A stretch of 64,000 nt of DNA from Pluralibacter sp. UBA7423 (GCA_002470465.1 DKMD01000021.1:1-64000), one strand, 5' to 3'. Numbered from the stretch's first letter, positions 41,754 through 53,549 are shown. Notes: a model not told the origin generated them from the letters alone. Made by a program: numbers and translations.

Positions 41754-43232
41754 TCAGTTTTTGAACGGGTTAGAGCCAGTGCTGCTGGTGGTTCGCTGGG
41801 CGGCTGGCTGCGCCGCAGGTGCGGTGCTGGCGCCATTGCCATTATAACCATCCGCGTTAGCGTCCTGCTGGGCATTCTCAGGCGCAACGGTTTCCGGAGA
41901 GGTGGAAACCGGCTTACCGAGCGTGCCGTTCAGGGCCAGCAGGTCGTTCTCATTGAGCGTACCCAACGCTGACTTGATGTTCAGCTGGTTGATCAGATAG
42001 GTGTAACGCGCGCTGGAGAGCTGCTGTTTTGCGTTGTACAGCGTGGTGGTCGCATCCAGAACGTCAACGATGGTGCGGGTACCGACCTGGTAACCGGCTT
42101 CCATCGCATCCAGTGAGCTCTGCGCAGAAACAACGGCCTGTTTGTAGGCGTTGATGCTGCTCACGGAAGCGTTGATGTTATTAAAGGAAGAACGCACGTT
42201 CTGTACCACGTTGCGGTGCGCGCTTTCCAGCTGCTCGCTTGCGCCAACAAAGTTGTACTGCGCTTGTTTCACCTGCGAGGTGACTGAGCCACCGCTATAC
42301 AGCGGCAGGCTGAAGTTCAGGCCAATCTGATTCTGACCGATGTTGCGATCGGTATACTGGCTGCTGGTGGCGTTGCTACCGTTATACTTGGTATCCGTAA
42401 CGCCGGTAGACGCTGTCAGACCCACGGTCGGCATATGGCCGGTTTCTGCATAACGAATTTGCTCACGCGCCAGGTCCTGGCTCAAACGAGCCTGCAACAG
42501 CGCCAGGTTACGATTTTCAGCCTCTTTCAGTAGCGCATTCACCGGCTGTGACTTGTCCGTTTTGAAGCTGCTGACGTTCAGAGAGGCCAGTTCCGGATAG
42601 TAGTTACCGGTGACCTGGCGCAGCTGTTCAACGGCGTTGTCGAGGTTGTTACGGGCAGTGACTTCGTTTGCCAGCACGGTATCGTACTGTGAACGGGCGT
42701 TCTGCACGTCAGTGATAGCCACGAGACCGACGTTAAAACGTTGAGTCGTCTGATCCAACTGTCGGTAAATCGCCTGTTTCTGTGCTTCGGTGTAGGAGAG
42801 CGAATCGATAGCGCTCAGCACGCCAAAGTAAGCGGTTGCCGTGTTCAGGATCAGGGTTTGCTGATCGGTCTGGTAGGTGACGTCCTGAATACCCGCGGAT
42901 TTTTCCTGCAGCGTCAGGGCGCGCCATTTCGACATATCGAAAATGGTTTGCGTCAGGGACAATGAGGCACTGGTCGCATTAGAATTGATACCATTCTGAT
43001 CTTTATAGCCGTTCGTATAGGTATAATCTGCGCCTAAACCGAGCTGAGGCAGTAACGGGCTGCGTGCTTCGTTAATTTTTTCGAATGCAGCATCACGATC
43101 TGCCGCGGACTTACGCAGGTCCGGGTTGCTCAAACGTGCCTGCTGATACACCTGCAACAGGTTTTCCGCATGGCTTAGTGCGCTGAAGCCCGTCAGGCTT
43201 AAGCCGATAAGGATGGGGAGCAATTTCTTCAT
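41754..43232 (-). CDS. tolC: Outer membrane channel TolC
   Basis: 492 residues from ATG 43232, matching the E. coli start (MKKLLPILIGLSL), with signal cleavage before ENLLQVYQQA. It has the two structural repeats of TolC and an Asn/Ala/Gly-rich C-terminal tail. It is the shared trimeric exit duct for AcrAB and type I systems. Upstream 43233-43431 is the divergent promoter region shared with nudF. Confidence 0.98.
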   Translation of the reverse strand: MKKLLPILIGLSLTGFSALSHAENLLQVYQQARLSNPDLRKSAADRDAAFEKINEARSPLLPQLGLGADYTYTNGYKDQNGINSNATSASLSLTQTIFDMSKWRALTLQEKSAGIQDVTYQTDQQTLILNTATAYFGVLSAIDSLSYTEAQKQAIYRQLDQTTQRFNVGLVAITDVQNARSQYDTVLANEVTARNNLDNAVEQLRQVTGNYYPELASLNVSSFKTDKSQPVNALLKEAENRNLALLQARLSQDLAREQIRYAETGHMPTVGLTASTGVTDTKYNGSNATSSQYTDRNIGQNQIGLNFSLPLYSGGSVTSQVKQAQYNFVGASEQLESAHRNVVQNVRSSFNNINASVSSINAYKQAVVSAQSSLDAMEAGYQVGTRTIVDVLDATTTLYNAKQQLSSARYTYLINQLNIKSALGTLNENDLLALNGTLGKPVSTSPETVAPENAQQDANADGYNGNGASTAPAAQPAAQRTTSSTGSNPFKN

Positions 43233-43431
43233 TTGCATTCCTTGTTGTGAAGCATTTAGCGCTGATCTAATTCAAAAAGATTCGTCGATTGTACCAGAGT
43301 CTTGCCGCTTAAAAAGTTGGCGTATCGTGCCATCTGACGTTAATTTGCACCAATCTATCACAGCACCATTAAAAAGTAGTCAAATGGGCCGGAAATCCAT
43401 AATTTCATCACGAAGTCACCAGGAATGAACG

Positions 43432-44064
43432 ATGAGCAACAAACCACAGTCAGTCGTTACTTACGGCAAAAATGATGTAGAAATTATTGCACGAGAAACG
43501 CTCTACAGCGGTTTTTTTTCGCTGGAGTCGTGGCGTTTCCGTCACCGGTTATTCAATGGTGAAATGAGCGGTGAAGTGCGTCGTGAAATTTTTGAACGCG
43601 GGCATGCCGCAGTCTTGCTACCCTTTGACCCAGTGCGTGATGAAGTTGTGCTGGTGGAGCAGATTCGCATCCCGGCTTACGATACCAGCGAAAGCCCGTG
43701 GCTGCTGGAAATGGTTGCCGGGATGATTGAAGAGGGCGAAACACCTGAGGACGTGGCCCGCCGTGAAGCGGTGGAAGAGGCCGGTCTCGACGTGAAACGA
43801 GTCAAAAATATGCTCAGCTATCTGGCAAGTCCAGGTGGCACCAGCGAGCGCCTGACCATTTTGGTCGGCGAAGTGGACGCCACGACCGCGCACGGTATTC
43901 ACGGTCTGGCAGATGAACACGAAGATATTCGGGTGCATGTGGTTAGCCGGGAACAGGCTTACCGGTGGGTAGAAGAGGGAACAATCGATAACGCAGCCTC
44001 TGTCATCGCCCTGCAATGGCTGCAATTGCATTATCAGGCATTACGAAACGAGTGGACAAAATGA
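43432..44064 (+). CDS. nudF: ADP-ribose pyrophosphatase
   Basis: 210 residues. The Nudix box is intact, running from [20 protein letters not shown] into AGL. It hydrolyses ADP-ribose and ADP-sugars. Start of the nudF-yqiB-cpdA-yqiA-parE series, divergent from tolC. Confidence 0.97.
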   Translation: MSNKPQSVVTYGKNDVEIIARETLYSGFFSLESWRFRHRLFNGEMSGEVRREIFERGHAAVLLPFDPVRDEVVLVEQIRIPAYDTSESPWLLEMVAGMIEEGETPEDVARREAVEEAGLDVKRVKNMLSYLASPGGTSERLTILVGEVDATTAHGIHGLADEHEDIRVHVVSREQAYRWVEEGTIDNAASVIALQWLQLHYQALRNEWTK

Positions 44065-44483
44065 AGCGCTATACACCTGACTTCCCTGAAATGATGCGTC
44101 TGTGCGAAACCAACTTCGCCCAGCTGCGCCGACTGCTGCCCCAAACGGATGCGCCCGGCGAAACGGTGAGCTATCAGGTGGCCAATGCGCAATACCGGTT
44201 AACGATCAGCGAATCGACCCGCTACACTACTCTGGTGGAAATTGAGCAGACCGTGCCCGCCGTGAGCTACTGGAGCCTGCCGTCAATGACGGTGCGCCTT
44301 TACCACGATGCGATGGTGGCTGAAGTGTGTTCGAGTCAGCAGATTTTTCGCTTCCAGGCACGGTATGATTACCCGAATAAAAAGTTGCATCAACGCGACG
44401 AAAAGCATCAAATTAACCAGTTTTTGGCCGACTGGCTGAGGTACTGTTTAGCACATGGAGCGATGGCGATTCCGGTTTGTTAG
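44061..44483 (+). CDS. yqiB: DUF1249 family protein YqiB
   Basis: 140 residues, nearly identical to E. coli YqiB ([20 protein letters not shown], ending AHGAMAIPV). No catalytic motif is recognised. The start overlaps the nudF stop as ATGA, which supports 44061 over the longer frame from 44016. Confidence 0.95.
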   Translation: MKRYTPDFPEMMRLCETNFAQLRRLLPQTDAPGETVSYQVANAQYRLTISESTRYTTLVEIEQTVPAVSYWSLPSMTVRLYHDAMVAEVCSSQQIFRFQARYDYPNKKLHQRDEKHQINQFLADWLRYCLAHGAMAIPVC

Positions 44484-44507
44484 CGTCGTGAAACCTAAGG
44501 ACACCAT

Positions 44508-45335
44508 TTGGAAAGCCTGTTAAATCTCACTCTGGCTGGTGGGGCCGGGGTGAGAGTCTTACAAATCACTGATACTCACCTGTTTGCTGAAAAACATGAA
44601 ACGCTGCTGGGAGTGAACACCTGGGAAAGTTACCAGGCCGTACTGGCAGCCATCCACGCTTCAGAGCGTGAGTGCGATCTCGTCGTCGCCACTGGGGATT
44701 TAGCACAGGATCACTCATCCGCGGCCTATCAGCATTTCGCTGAAGGCATCGCGGGCTTTGACGCGCCCTGCGTCTGGTTGCCCGGCAACCACGATTTTCA
44801 GCCAGCCATGTACAGTGCTCTACAGGATGCGGGAATCTCCCCGGCAAAGCGCGTCTTTGCTGGCGAAAACTGGCAAATTCTGATGCTTGACAGCCAGGTG
44901 TTTGGCGTACCGCACGGTGAACTAAGTGAATTCCAGCTCGAATGGCTGGAACAACGTTTGATGGAATCCCCCGATCGCTACACGCTGTTGCTGCTGCATC
45001 ATCACCCGCTTCCGGCCGGGTGCAGCTGGCTGGATCAGCACAGTCTGCGTAACGCGGGTGCGCTGGATCGCGTGCTTATGCGCTTCCCAAGGGTTCGGCA
45101 TTTGCTCTGCGGGCATATCCACCAGGAGATGGACGTGGACTGGAACGGCCGTCGGATGATGGCGACGCCGTCAACCTGCGTGCAGTTTAAACCGCACTGT
45201 GCGAATTTTACTCTTGATACCATTGCCCCAGGCTGGCGCTGGCTGGAACTGCATGCTGACGGTACGCTTACCACCGAAGTCTGCCGCCTGGACGGTGCGC
45301 AGTTCCGCCCGGACACTGCTTCAGAAGGATACTGA
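44508..45335 (+). CDS. cpdA: 3',5'-cyclic-AMP phosphodiesterase
   Basis: 275 residues starting from TTG 44508 (AAGGAC upstream), as in E. coli. It is a class III metallophosphoesterase that hydrolyses cAMP. Metal motifs are [29 protein letters not shown] and CGHIHQE. It overlaps yqiA by one base. Confidence 0.97.
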   Translation: MESLLNLTLAGGAGVRVLQITDTHLFAEKHETLLGVNTWESYQAVLAAIHASERECDLVVATGDLAQDHSSAAYQHFAEGIAGFDAPCVWLPGNHDFQPAMYSALQDAGISPAKRVFAGENWQILMLDSQVFGVPHGELSEFQLEWLEQRLMESPDRYTLLLLHHHPLPAGCSWLDQHSLRNAGALDRVLMRFPRVRHLLCGHIHQEMDVDWNGRRMMATPSTCVQFKPHCANFTLDTIAPGWRWLELHADGTLTTEVCRLDGAQFRPDTASEGY

Positions 45336-45910
45336 TGTCTACGCTTCTCTATCTCCACGGATTTAACAGTTCGCCGTTATCGGTGAAAGCCACGGCCATG
45401 AAGACGTGGCTTGCGGAGCACCATCCGGAAATCGATATGGTGGTGCCACAGTTGCCTGCATTTCCAGCACAGGCGGCGGAGCTACTGGAGAAACTTGTCA
45501 TGCAACACGGCGGGGCTCCGCTTGGGATTGTAGGGTCGTCGCTCGGCGGCTATTACGCCACCTGGCTGTCACAATGCTTCATGCTGCCTGCCGTGGTGGT
45601 TAACCCGGCGGTACGTCCGTTTGAGTTGCTCACCGGTTACCTCGGTCATAATGAGAATCCCTACACCGGGGAGCAATATGTGCTAGAGTCACGCCATATT
45701 TACGATCTGAAAGTGATGCAAATCGACCCGCTTGAAGCGCCGGATCTACTCTGGCTGCTGCAACAGACGGGCGACGAGGTGCTGGATTATCGCCAGGCCG
45801 TTGACTACTACGCCGCTTGTCGACAAAACGTTGAAGAGGGCGGGAATCATGCCTTCATCGGCTTTGAAGATCATTTCACACAGATTATTGATTTTCTGGG
45901 ACTGCGTTAA
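45335..45910 (+). CDS. yqiA: Alpha/beta-hydrolase esterase YqiA
   Basis: 191 residues. The nucleophile elbow is [11 protein letters not shown] and the catalytic His lies in [11 protein letters not shown]. coli YqiA hydrolyses palmitoyl-CoA and p-nitrophenyl esters; the true substrate is unclear. Coupled to cpdA by ATG overlap. Confidence 0.95.
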   Translation: MSTLLYLHGFNSSPLSVKATAMKTWLAEHHPEIDMVVPQLPAFPAQAAELLEKLVMQHGGAPLGIVGSSLGGYYATWLSQCFMLPAVVVNPAVRPFELLTGYLGHNENPYTGEQYVLESRHIYDLKVMQIDPLEAPDLLWLLQQTGDEVLDYRQAVDYYAACRQNVEEGGNHAFIGFEDHFTQIIDFLGLR

Positions 45911-47833
<1,923 letters not shown>

Positions 47834-47844
47834 GGCAAAAAGGA

Positions 47845-47878
47845 CAGGGTGGTTTAGAAAGGCACACGCACCACCCTG
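47845..47878 (+). terminator. Hairpin after parE
   Basis: CAGGGTGGT and ACCACCCTG form a 9-bp stem with a 16-base loop, 12 bases after the stop. There is no T tract, so it may act with Rho or as an mRNA stabiliser. The rest of 47879-48045 shows no gene. Confidence 0.5.
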
Positions 47879-48045
47879 CCAAACTACTGCTCAATTAACC
47901 TGCCGGGGCTGATGAAATCTCCCCCTGCGTCGGGTGGCATCAAAAGCTTTCCCCGCGCGACCTCTGCTCTGCCCAGTCACATCCTCTTAATAGCGCTGCT
48001 TTGATTCATTTCGGCGGGCTTACGTTCATCATGGCGGGAGAGGTG

Positions 48046-48077
48046 TAAAAATGGCGGGCTGAAAATTCATCCCGCCA
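48046..48077 (-). terminator. Rho-independent terminator after microcin-like peptide 1
   Basis: On the minus strand TGGCGGG and CCCGCCA form a 7-bp GC-rich stem, followed by TTTTT. It lies about 50 bases past the last gene of the minus-strand cluster and marks its 3' end. A weaker TTAAGGC/GCCTTAA hairpin precedes it. Confidence 0.8.
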
Positions 48078-48124
48078 GAGTAGCGTTTAAGGCCACTATT
48101 GCCTTAATTCACGCGCGACGCTTA

Positions 48125-48382
48125 TTACTTGAACAGTGGAGCAGGCAGCGGAGCGGGAGCGGGTTTTTTGTGGAACAGGCCATCCAGGAATGAGGAGACA
48201 TTCTGGAAAATTTCTACGATCTGACCGATACCGTTACCGACTTCTGACAGCACGCCGGAAGCGCCTTTCAGGCCGAAACCCTCCAGAACCTCACCAATTC
48301 CTTTACCGATGGCAGCACCCGTATCTGCAATGGCACCTGCGCCTGATACCGCTTCGATTTCCTGATTGTGTAATTCTCTCAT
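48125..48382 (-). CDS. Class II microcin-like precursor, double-glycine leader (peptide 1)
   Basis: 85 residues from ATG 48382, with AAGGATG upstream; a longer frame to 48466 is rejected. The leader MRELHNQEIEAVSGA is followed by G, matching leaders of class II microcins such as E492 and H47. The C39 exporter at 54403 should cut after residue 15, leaving 70 residues. The mature part is Gly-rich and amphipathic (GxxxG spacing, IGKGIGEVLEGFGLKG), with a basic Pro-rich end (HKKPAPAPLPAP). It lies after the fimbrial tip gene, 5 kb from the other two peptides. It could be an antimicrobial peptide or a surface or signalling peptide. Confidence 0.8.
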   Translation of the reverse strand: MRELHNQEIEAVSGAGAIADTGAAIGKGIGEVLEGFGLKGASGVLSEVGNGIGQIVEIFQNVSSFLDGLFHKKPAPAPLPAPLFK

Positions 48383-48411
48383 TTTTTCATCCTTACTCTT
48401 GAGGTTTAAAT

Positions 48412-48448
48412 AAACCCGGCGGCGAACGCATTTTTCAGCGCCGGGGTT
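48412..48448 (-). terminator. Hairpin between fimbrial tip gene and peptide 1
   Basis: On the minus strand AACCCCGGCG pairs with CGCCGGGTT around a loop, with one bulge, followed by ATTTAAA. It is a weak terminator or attenuator, so peptide 1 may be partly cotranscribed with the fimbrial genes. Confidence 0.5.
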
Positions 48449-48465
48449 GGGAAGCATATTCCGCA

Positions 48466-49494
48466 CTACTGATAGTCAATCTGATAGACCAGGATCGACT
48501 GCAGCTTGCCGGGAGTCATATTTTTGTCCCGAACGTAATATCCAGCCCGCAGCGGTATGGTGACCACCGATTGCCCGTCTTCGAAGTTGCCGACCTCAAA
48601 GTTCTGGCCAACGGTTACCGGCGTGAACGGCTGACCCCGGGCACCCTGGAACATCTGCAGGGCAATCCCCGGCGCGCTCTCGCCTGAGTCCAGACTTTTG
48701 AAGAAGAACAGCCCATCGCTGGCCGAGCCTGGAACGTCCTGGCCGGTAAGCTTCATCATGATTGCCTGGGTGCTCCAGAGCGTGGAGTTACAGGAAAGCT
48801 GAACGTTAATATCAGCCGTGTGCCCGTCAACCGGCCCTGTTCCCTTCACGTCGCTGATGTTGAGTGGCGGCAGATTTGCGGTGTAGTTGCCACTGCCCAT
48901 TACGTCACAGGTCTGAGTGGTGAATACCAGCTTGTTACCGTTTTTCATATAAAACACCATATCGCTGGTATCGAACTGGTCGCCCACGCTGAACAGCATG
49001 ACGGTGTTTTTCGTGCTGAGAAGCGTGTTCTCTGCGGTTTTTACCAGCTCAATAGTGACGTCCAGAGTAAGACGCGTGGCGTCTTTCGTGGACAGGCTCG
49101 GAAGCCAGATATAGCTGGTCTGGAGCCCGGTATTAAAAGCCTTACGGGTATTACCGCGGTCACCGGCTACCGTGATATAGAGCGTTAATCCGCTTTTGCT
49201 GCCAAACACGTTGGAGACATCCGAGCGGTTGATATAAATGGGCTCGGGCCCGCTGATTGAGCTGCCTTTTCTGCCATCCTTCGCACACCAGATAGGGATC
49301 TGGTGTGTTTTGCTAAACAGCACGGTGCCAACAGGGGCGCTGGCGTTAATGCCATTCGGCATTTCGTTGAAGTCGAACAACGTTGTCACCATTGACGAAC
49401 TGTCAAAATCGCAATGCACCGCCGCCTGAGTGATAAGCGGCGCGGTGATAAGGCCCGCGCCGAGCGTCAACAGTATAAAAAAACGCTTAAGCAT
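48466..49494 (-). CDS. Fimbrial tip adhesin
   Basis: 342 residues with a signal peptide (cleaved near TQA-AVHC). Two domains are suggested. The N-terminal receptor-binding part has one Cys pair (VHCDF, IWCAK). The C-terminal pilin domain has a second pair (TQTCDVM, LSCNS) and ends in a pilin-like beta strand (ILVYQIDYQ). Length and place after the usher fit a two-domain tip adhesin. The receptor cannot be told. Confidence 0.85.
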   Translation of the reverse strand: MLKRFFILLTLGAGLITAPLITQAAVHCDFDSSSMVTTLFDFNEMPNGINASAPVGTVLFSKTHQIPIWCAKDGRKGSSISGPEPIYINRSDVSNVFGSKSGLTLYITVAGDRGNTRKAFNTGLQTSYIWLPSLSTKDATRLTLDVTIELVKTAENTLLSTKNTVMLFSVGDQFDTSDMVFYMKNGNKLVFTTQTCDVMGSGNYTANLPPLNISDVKGTGPVDGHTADINVQLSCNSTLWSTQAIMMKLTGQDVPGSASDGLFFFKSLDSGESAPGIALQMFQGARGQPFTPVTVGQNFEVGNFEDGQSVVTIPLRAGYYVRDKNMTPGKLQSILVYQIDYQ

Positions 49495-49527
49495 ATAGTT
49501 TTCCTGATCTTTACGTTCACACCGACG

Positions 49528-52101
49528 TTAGCTGCGTTGGTCTTCGTCCGGCTGCGTCATGGCAATATTCTGTCGAGGCGTTTGATCGACGCCGTCACAA
49601 ACCGTATTCACGCGTTCGAAGTTCTGACCGGAGCGGGGATGGCCCACGGTGAGGTCGAAACCGCAGGTAAATTTCTGCCGGCGTTCGCCCCAGCTGATGT
49701 TGAGACGATCTTTCCCTTCTTCCAGGCGGGCATAGATTTGGCCGCCCTGGGCCACTACGCCGACGGCTTTACCCTGACCGTCGGTTACGGCGGCGCCGAA
49801 TGGCAGCGCATCGCCTTCAGGCGTGGTGGCGCGAATCAGCACCATGCGGCCCTTATCGGTCGGGTAGTCGATTTTGACGATGGCACCCTGAGCCGGAGCA
49901 ATCTGTTTGCTGGTGGTCTTAAGATCCACGTCAAACGGCAGTCCTTTCGGATCGATCGCCACTTCATTCACGCGGTATGGCGTCATATAGGGCACCAGCG
50001 CCAGGCCCCAGCGGTTAACCTCTACGCCCGGATAGCCTTCAACAGCGGCGCCCTTGGCATCTTTAGCAGAAACCACAGCCATGGTTGTCAGGCTGTCATA
50101 CGGGCTTGCTACGACGCCGTCAGTCAGCGCCACGACGCTTCCTGACATGCCCACGGAGTAGCCGTGATAGTGCTCGCCCTTCGAGAAACTGCCGTTCAGC
50201 GTTGTATCGCGGAAGCGGTAGGCGCCATTGAGGTTGCTGGAGTAGCGGTTGTCGTAGTCGCGCCCTGCGGAAACGTTATAGGAGAGCTGATTGCGTTCCC
50301 CCAACTGCCCGCTCAGCCCCATCTGCGACATAACGCCGTTGTCGTCAATGGTGGTGTAGTTGTTAAGGGTTGGGCTATGGTCGCTGTGCCCCAACGGAAC
50401 AGAGAAGTTCAGCAGGTATTGCGTCTCACGGACGTTGTCGCTGTCGGTGGTGCGGCTGATGGCCAGGCCGTAGCTGAGCCAGCGGTAGCTGTTGTTATAA
50501 CCTACCTGGAACTGAGTATTGCTGCCGCTACGGTTCCAGTAATTCTCCTGGTAGCCGGAGACATAGAGCTGTCCAAAGAGATCCCCAAGATCCTGGTTTA
50601 CGGTCAGCGATACGCGGTTACGTGGACGGTCCAGCTTCTGCCAGGTCACATTGTCGTTGCCTTGCCTCAGGTGGTCGGACAGATAGACCGCATTATGCAG
50701 ATCCAGATAGCCGGAAGAGGAAAAGCGGTAAGCCGCAAGCGAGAAGCTACTGTTGGTCGAGGAGATAAATTTACTGTAGCTGGTACGCAGGCTCATCCCG
50801 TTATGCGATTCGCCTCGATCGGAAAAGCGGGTGCCGTTTACATCGAGGGAGATAGCGCCAATCGGGGTACCGAATGCGCTCCCGGCCATGCCTGAATAAT
50901 AGAAATCAGTCGAGGTGGTGCCCAGGTAGGTGGTGACATAATTATTGATACCGCGCTTCCAGGTCCCCTGGAAGACGTAAGGCGCATCGGAAACGTTGAT
51001 GTTTCGCAGCTTACCGGCCATCAGGCTGTAATTCGTACGGCCCGGACGCAGCAGCTCGGGAACAGAAGCGTAAGAGACGGAAAAGGTACTTTTCGAACCG
51101 TCAGCTTCCGTTACCGTCACCAGCAGATCGCCGCCGTAGCCGGTAGGATAGAGATCGTCGATCGAGAACTCACCCGGTGGGACCGATGTCTCGTAGATCA
51201 CCTGACCGCGCTGTTTTACGGTGACTTTGGCGTTCGTTCGGGCAATACCGCGAATGTTTGGCGCGTAGCCGCGCATAGAGTCCGGCAGCATCTGCTCGGC
51301 GGTGCTAAGCTGAACGCCCCGATAGCTGAAAGAGTCGAACATCTCGCCGGAGGTATTGCCGTCCCCAACGAGCAGGCGGGAATTCCATGCCGCGATATCA
51401 CGCTGCAGGTTAGTGGCGAAGCTGGTGTATTTTTCCTGGCCGCTGTTGTCCCAGCGATAGTTACCCGCGTGCCTCAGCATCCACTCTCCGAGATTCAGCC
51501 CGCCCTTCACATCACCGAAGAATGACTGATAGTCATTCATCTGGCTGTGCTGCTCAAAGTAGGTTGCGCCATAGCTCAGATACAGCGCTTTCTCGCCGTA
51601 GGACCACATGGATGGTGGAACATATCCGCGCGCGCTCTGGCTGAGCCAGGCCTGTGGGATGGCGAGGTCGAGACGCATATCTGACGGACTGAAGCGGGCG
51701 CTGGCACCCGGCACGATGGACTCAAGCGTCGGGCAACCGTCAGGCTGCGTCAGCGACGCTTCAGCCTCCGGGGTCAGGCGAGTGTGGTTAAGGCCGATTC
51801 GGGTAGCGAGATCGTTGCTAATACAGAGGCGAGATTTGCCGCCAACGTTACGCACCTTTACCTCGGCGCGATCGAGCAGCCTGCCATTCAGGTATACGTC
51901 CGGCTGATAGTCTCCTGCTTCAATGCGGTATTCCCCGTTGAAGCGGGAAATATCCACTTCCTGTCCGGCGGCATTATCCAGAAAATCGGCGTTAAAATTC
52001 ACATCGGCAAAAACCTGAGGTGCAGCGATGCCGCCAATAACAGAAATCACGCCGAGCGCCAGCTGTGATAATTTGAATCTGTGAGAAATAAGAAATTTCA
52101 T
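49528..52101 (-). CDS. Fimbrial outer membrane usher
   Basis: About 857 residues from ATG 52101 (GGATGTG upstream); the frame opens at 52113. After the signal peptide comes the N-terminal domain (VNFNADFLD). The 24-strand barrel is interrupted by the plug and includes GYAPNIRGIARTNAKVTVKQ, and C-terminal domains follow (LPFGAAVTD, GQIYARL). It assembles and translocates the pilus. It starts 28 bases after the chaperone stop. Confidence 0.95.
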   Translation of the reverse strand: MKFLISHRFKLSQLALGVISVIGGIAAPQVFADVNFNADFLDNAAGQEVDISRFNGEYRIEAGDYQPDVYLNGRLLDRAEVKVRNVGGKSRLCISNDLATRIGLNHTRLTPEAEASLTQPDGCPTLESIVPGASARFSPSDMRLDLAIPQAWLSQSARGYVPPSMWSYGEKALYLSYGATYFEQHSQMNDYQSFFGDVKGGLNLGEWMLRHAGNYRWDNSGQEKYTSFATNLQRDIAAWNSRLLVGDGNTSGEMFDSFSYRGVQLSTAEQMLPDSMRGYAPNIRGIARTNAKVTVKQRGQVIYETSVPPGEFSIDDLYPTGYGGDLLVTVTEADGSKSTFSVSYASVPELLRPGRTNYSLMAGKLRNINVSDAPYVFQGTWKRGINNYVTTYLGTTSTDFYYSGMAGSAFGTPIGAISLDVNGTRFSDRGESHNGMSLRTSYSKFISSTNSSFSLAAYRFSSSGYLDLHNAVYLSDHLRQGNDNVTWQKLDRPRNRVSLTVNQDLGDLFGQLYVSGYQENYWNRSGSNTQFQVGYNNSYRWLSYGLAISRTTDSDNVRETQYLLNFSVPLGHSDHSPTLNNYTTIDDNGVMSQMGLSGQLGERNQLSYNVSAGRDYDNRYSSNLNGAYRFRDTTLNGSFSKGEHYHGYSVGMSGSVVALTDGVVASPYDSLTTMAVVSAKDAKGAAVEGYPGVEVNRWGLALVPYMTPYRVNEVAIDPKGLPFDVDLKTTSKQIAPAQGAIVKIDYPTDKGRMVLIRATTPEGDALPFGAAVTDGQGKAVGVVAQGGQIYARLEEGKDRLNISWGERRQKFTCGFDLTVGHPRSGQNFERVNTVCDGVDQTPRQNIAMTQPDEDQRS

Positions 52102-52129
52102 AGTCACATCCATGCACAGAAATGAATAG

Positions 52130-52834
52130 CTACCCTTTTTTCAGCTGCGCTTTTACCGTGCCGCCATAATCATTGAGATAGCTAAAAGTAATGTTGTTAG
52201 TTCCAGGATTGCTGCCTAATTTAAAATTATGGGAAGAGAATGGCGCAATCATTGCACCCTGGATACCGCTTCCTTCCGTACTGTTGGCAGTCAAATAGAT
52301 CTTCGTTATCGTTATATTAAATGGCGTTGGGTTTTTGACTTCAATACAGGTGCTGCATGAACCCACAGACCAGGTTAATTTATCTACGGCATCAGTATAG
52401 GATTCGGATTTCATCGCCTGCGGGCGGAAGAAAAGCTTAATGCGCGAACGGAACGCCATTTGTACGTTGTTGCCATGAGCATTTTCTGGATTGGGTGGAA
52501 TATCCAACACGTTCAGATAAAAAACGGACTCCCGGTCTGCCGGAAGATTTTGACCAGTATATGAGATACGTAGCGTTTGCCCTTGTTTAGGCTCAACCCG
52601 AAATACCGGCGGCAATATCACGAAAGGTACGTCGATTTGATTAACCTTTGCGGAACTGTTGCCTTTGTCAATCCACGTCTGGACGAGGGATGATTTATTT
52701 CCTTCATTATTCAGGCGCAGCGTGATTTCTTTTTCACTTTCAGGATATACCACGCGGGTGCCGTTGATAACAATACCAGCCTGAGCAACCGAAGAAGAGA
52801 GAATTAATAAAAGCAGGAAATTCAAAGCGCGCAT
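52130..52834 (-). CDS. Periplasmic fimbrial chaperone
   Basis: 234 residues, PapD-like. Signal peptide to VAQA-GIVI, then GTRVVYPESEKE with the conserved Arg of the subunit-binding cleft. The second conserved region has FYLNVLDIPP and RIKLFFRP. It donates a beta strand to pilin subunits and delivers them to the usher. Confidence 0.95.
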   Translation of the reverse strand: MRALNFLLLLILSSSVAQAGIVINGTRVVYPESEKEITLRLNNEGNKSSLVQTWIDKGNSSAKVNQIDVPFVILPPVFRVEPKQGQTLRISYTGQNLPADRESVFYLNVLDIPPNPENAHGNNVQMAFRSRIKLFFRPQAMKSESYTDAVDKLTWSVGSCSTCIEVKNPTPFNITITKIYLTANSTEGSGIQGAMIAPFSSHNFKLGSNPGTNNITFSYLNDYGGTVKAQLKKG

Positions 52835-52866
52835 GTTTCAGGAATCCCTGGATAATATCCATAAAC

Positions 52867-52891
52867 AACAGGGAACGAAGCGTTCCCTGTT
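52867..52891 (-). terminator. Perfect hairpin between major pilin and chaperone genes
   Basis: AACAGGGAACG and CGTTCCCTGTT form an 11-bp stem with a 3-base loop. Such hairpins after major pilin genes commonly stabilise or end most of the transcript, so pilin is made in excess over assembly proteins. Confidence 0.75.
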
Positions 52892-52912
52892 AAATTAAAT
52901 CAACGCTGATTC

Positions 52913-53455
52913 TTATTCGTAATCGATGGAATAAGTTACAGATGAAGCCACTTTACCTGCAGTAGATGCACCGGTAGCGTAGTAACGAGCCTGGTAAATC
53001 AGGTCAGCAGCGCCGCTGTTCAGCGGAGTCGCTGCGTTAGCACGCTGGCTGTCGTTACCTGCTTCCAGAACCACGTCAGCATCGTTCAGGAGCTGGATCT
53101 GTACGTTTTTAGCGCCGTCGGTCAGGGTATTGTTCAGACGACCGGTTGCTGCATCAACGGTAGCGCCAGATTCAAAGTAGGCACGCACGTTAGAGTCGGT
53201 TGGAGTACAGCCGGTCAGGTGCATAACGAAATTAGTTGCCCCAGCGAATTCACCCGGTGCTGCCAGCTGAGTAACAGGCAGTTTCGGCAGGTTAACGGTA
53301 GAATCACCGGTTGCGCTGTCGTCAACGGTCACTTTACAGGTGGCAGCAGTCAGTTCACCGTTGATGGTGATTGTACCAACCGGCGCTGCGGATACCGCGC
53401 TTGCAGACAGACCCATTCCCATAACAACTAAAGAAGCGATAATTGCCTTTTTCAT
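52913..53455 (-). CDS. Major fimbrial subunit (type 1-like pilin)
   Basis: 180 residues from ATG 53455 (AAGGATT upstream; the frame opens at 53488). Signal peptide to AVSA-APVG. The mature part starts GTITINGELTAATCKV with an N-terminal donor strand, has one Cys pair (TCKV, TGCTP) and ends in the beta-strand VTYSIDYE. It polymerises into the pilus shaft by donor-strand exchange. Confidence 0.92.
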   Translation of the reverse strand: MKKAIIASLVVMGMGLSASAVSAAPVGTITINGELTAATCKVTVDDSATGDSTVNLPKLPVTQLAAPGEFAGATNFVMHLTGCTPTDSNVRAYFESGATVDAATGRLNNTLTDGAKNVQIQLLNDADVVLEAGNDSQRANAATPLNSGAADLIYQARYYATGASTAGKVASSVTYSIDYE

Positions 53456-53482
53456 ATAAATCCTTTTTGTATGAATAGCGAT

Positions 53483-53496
53483 CCCCATGCATGGGG
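53483..53496. repeat. Palindrome CCCCATGCATGGGG before the pilin gene
   Basis: A perfect 14-bp palindrome 28 bases upstream of the pilin start. It could be an operator or an mRNA leader hairpin. No second copy is seen nearby, so an invertible switch is not supported. Confidence 0.4.
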
Positions 53497-53526
53497 AATT
53501 GCATTTTCATTGATAGTGTGAAATTA

Positions 53527-53546
53527 AAAGGGATAATTATCCCTTT
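53527..53546 (-). terminator. Hairpin after peptide 2
   Basis: AAAGGGATAATTATCCCTTT is a perfect 20-bp palindrome 3 bases after the peptide 2 stop, followed on the minus strand by TAATTT. It probably ends or reduces transcription between the peptide genes and the pilin gene. Confidence 0.6.
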
Positions 53547-53549
53547 AAC

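Noticed and set aside
53483..53496. Invertible promoter element for pilus phase variation
   Set aside because: Only one copy of the inverted repeat is present and no fimB/fimE-type recombinase gene is seen nearby.
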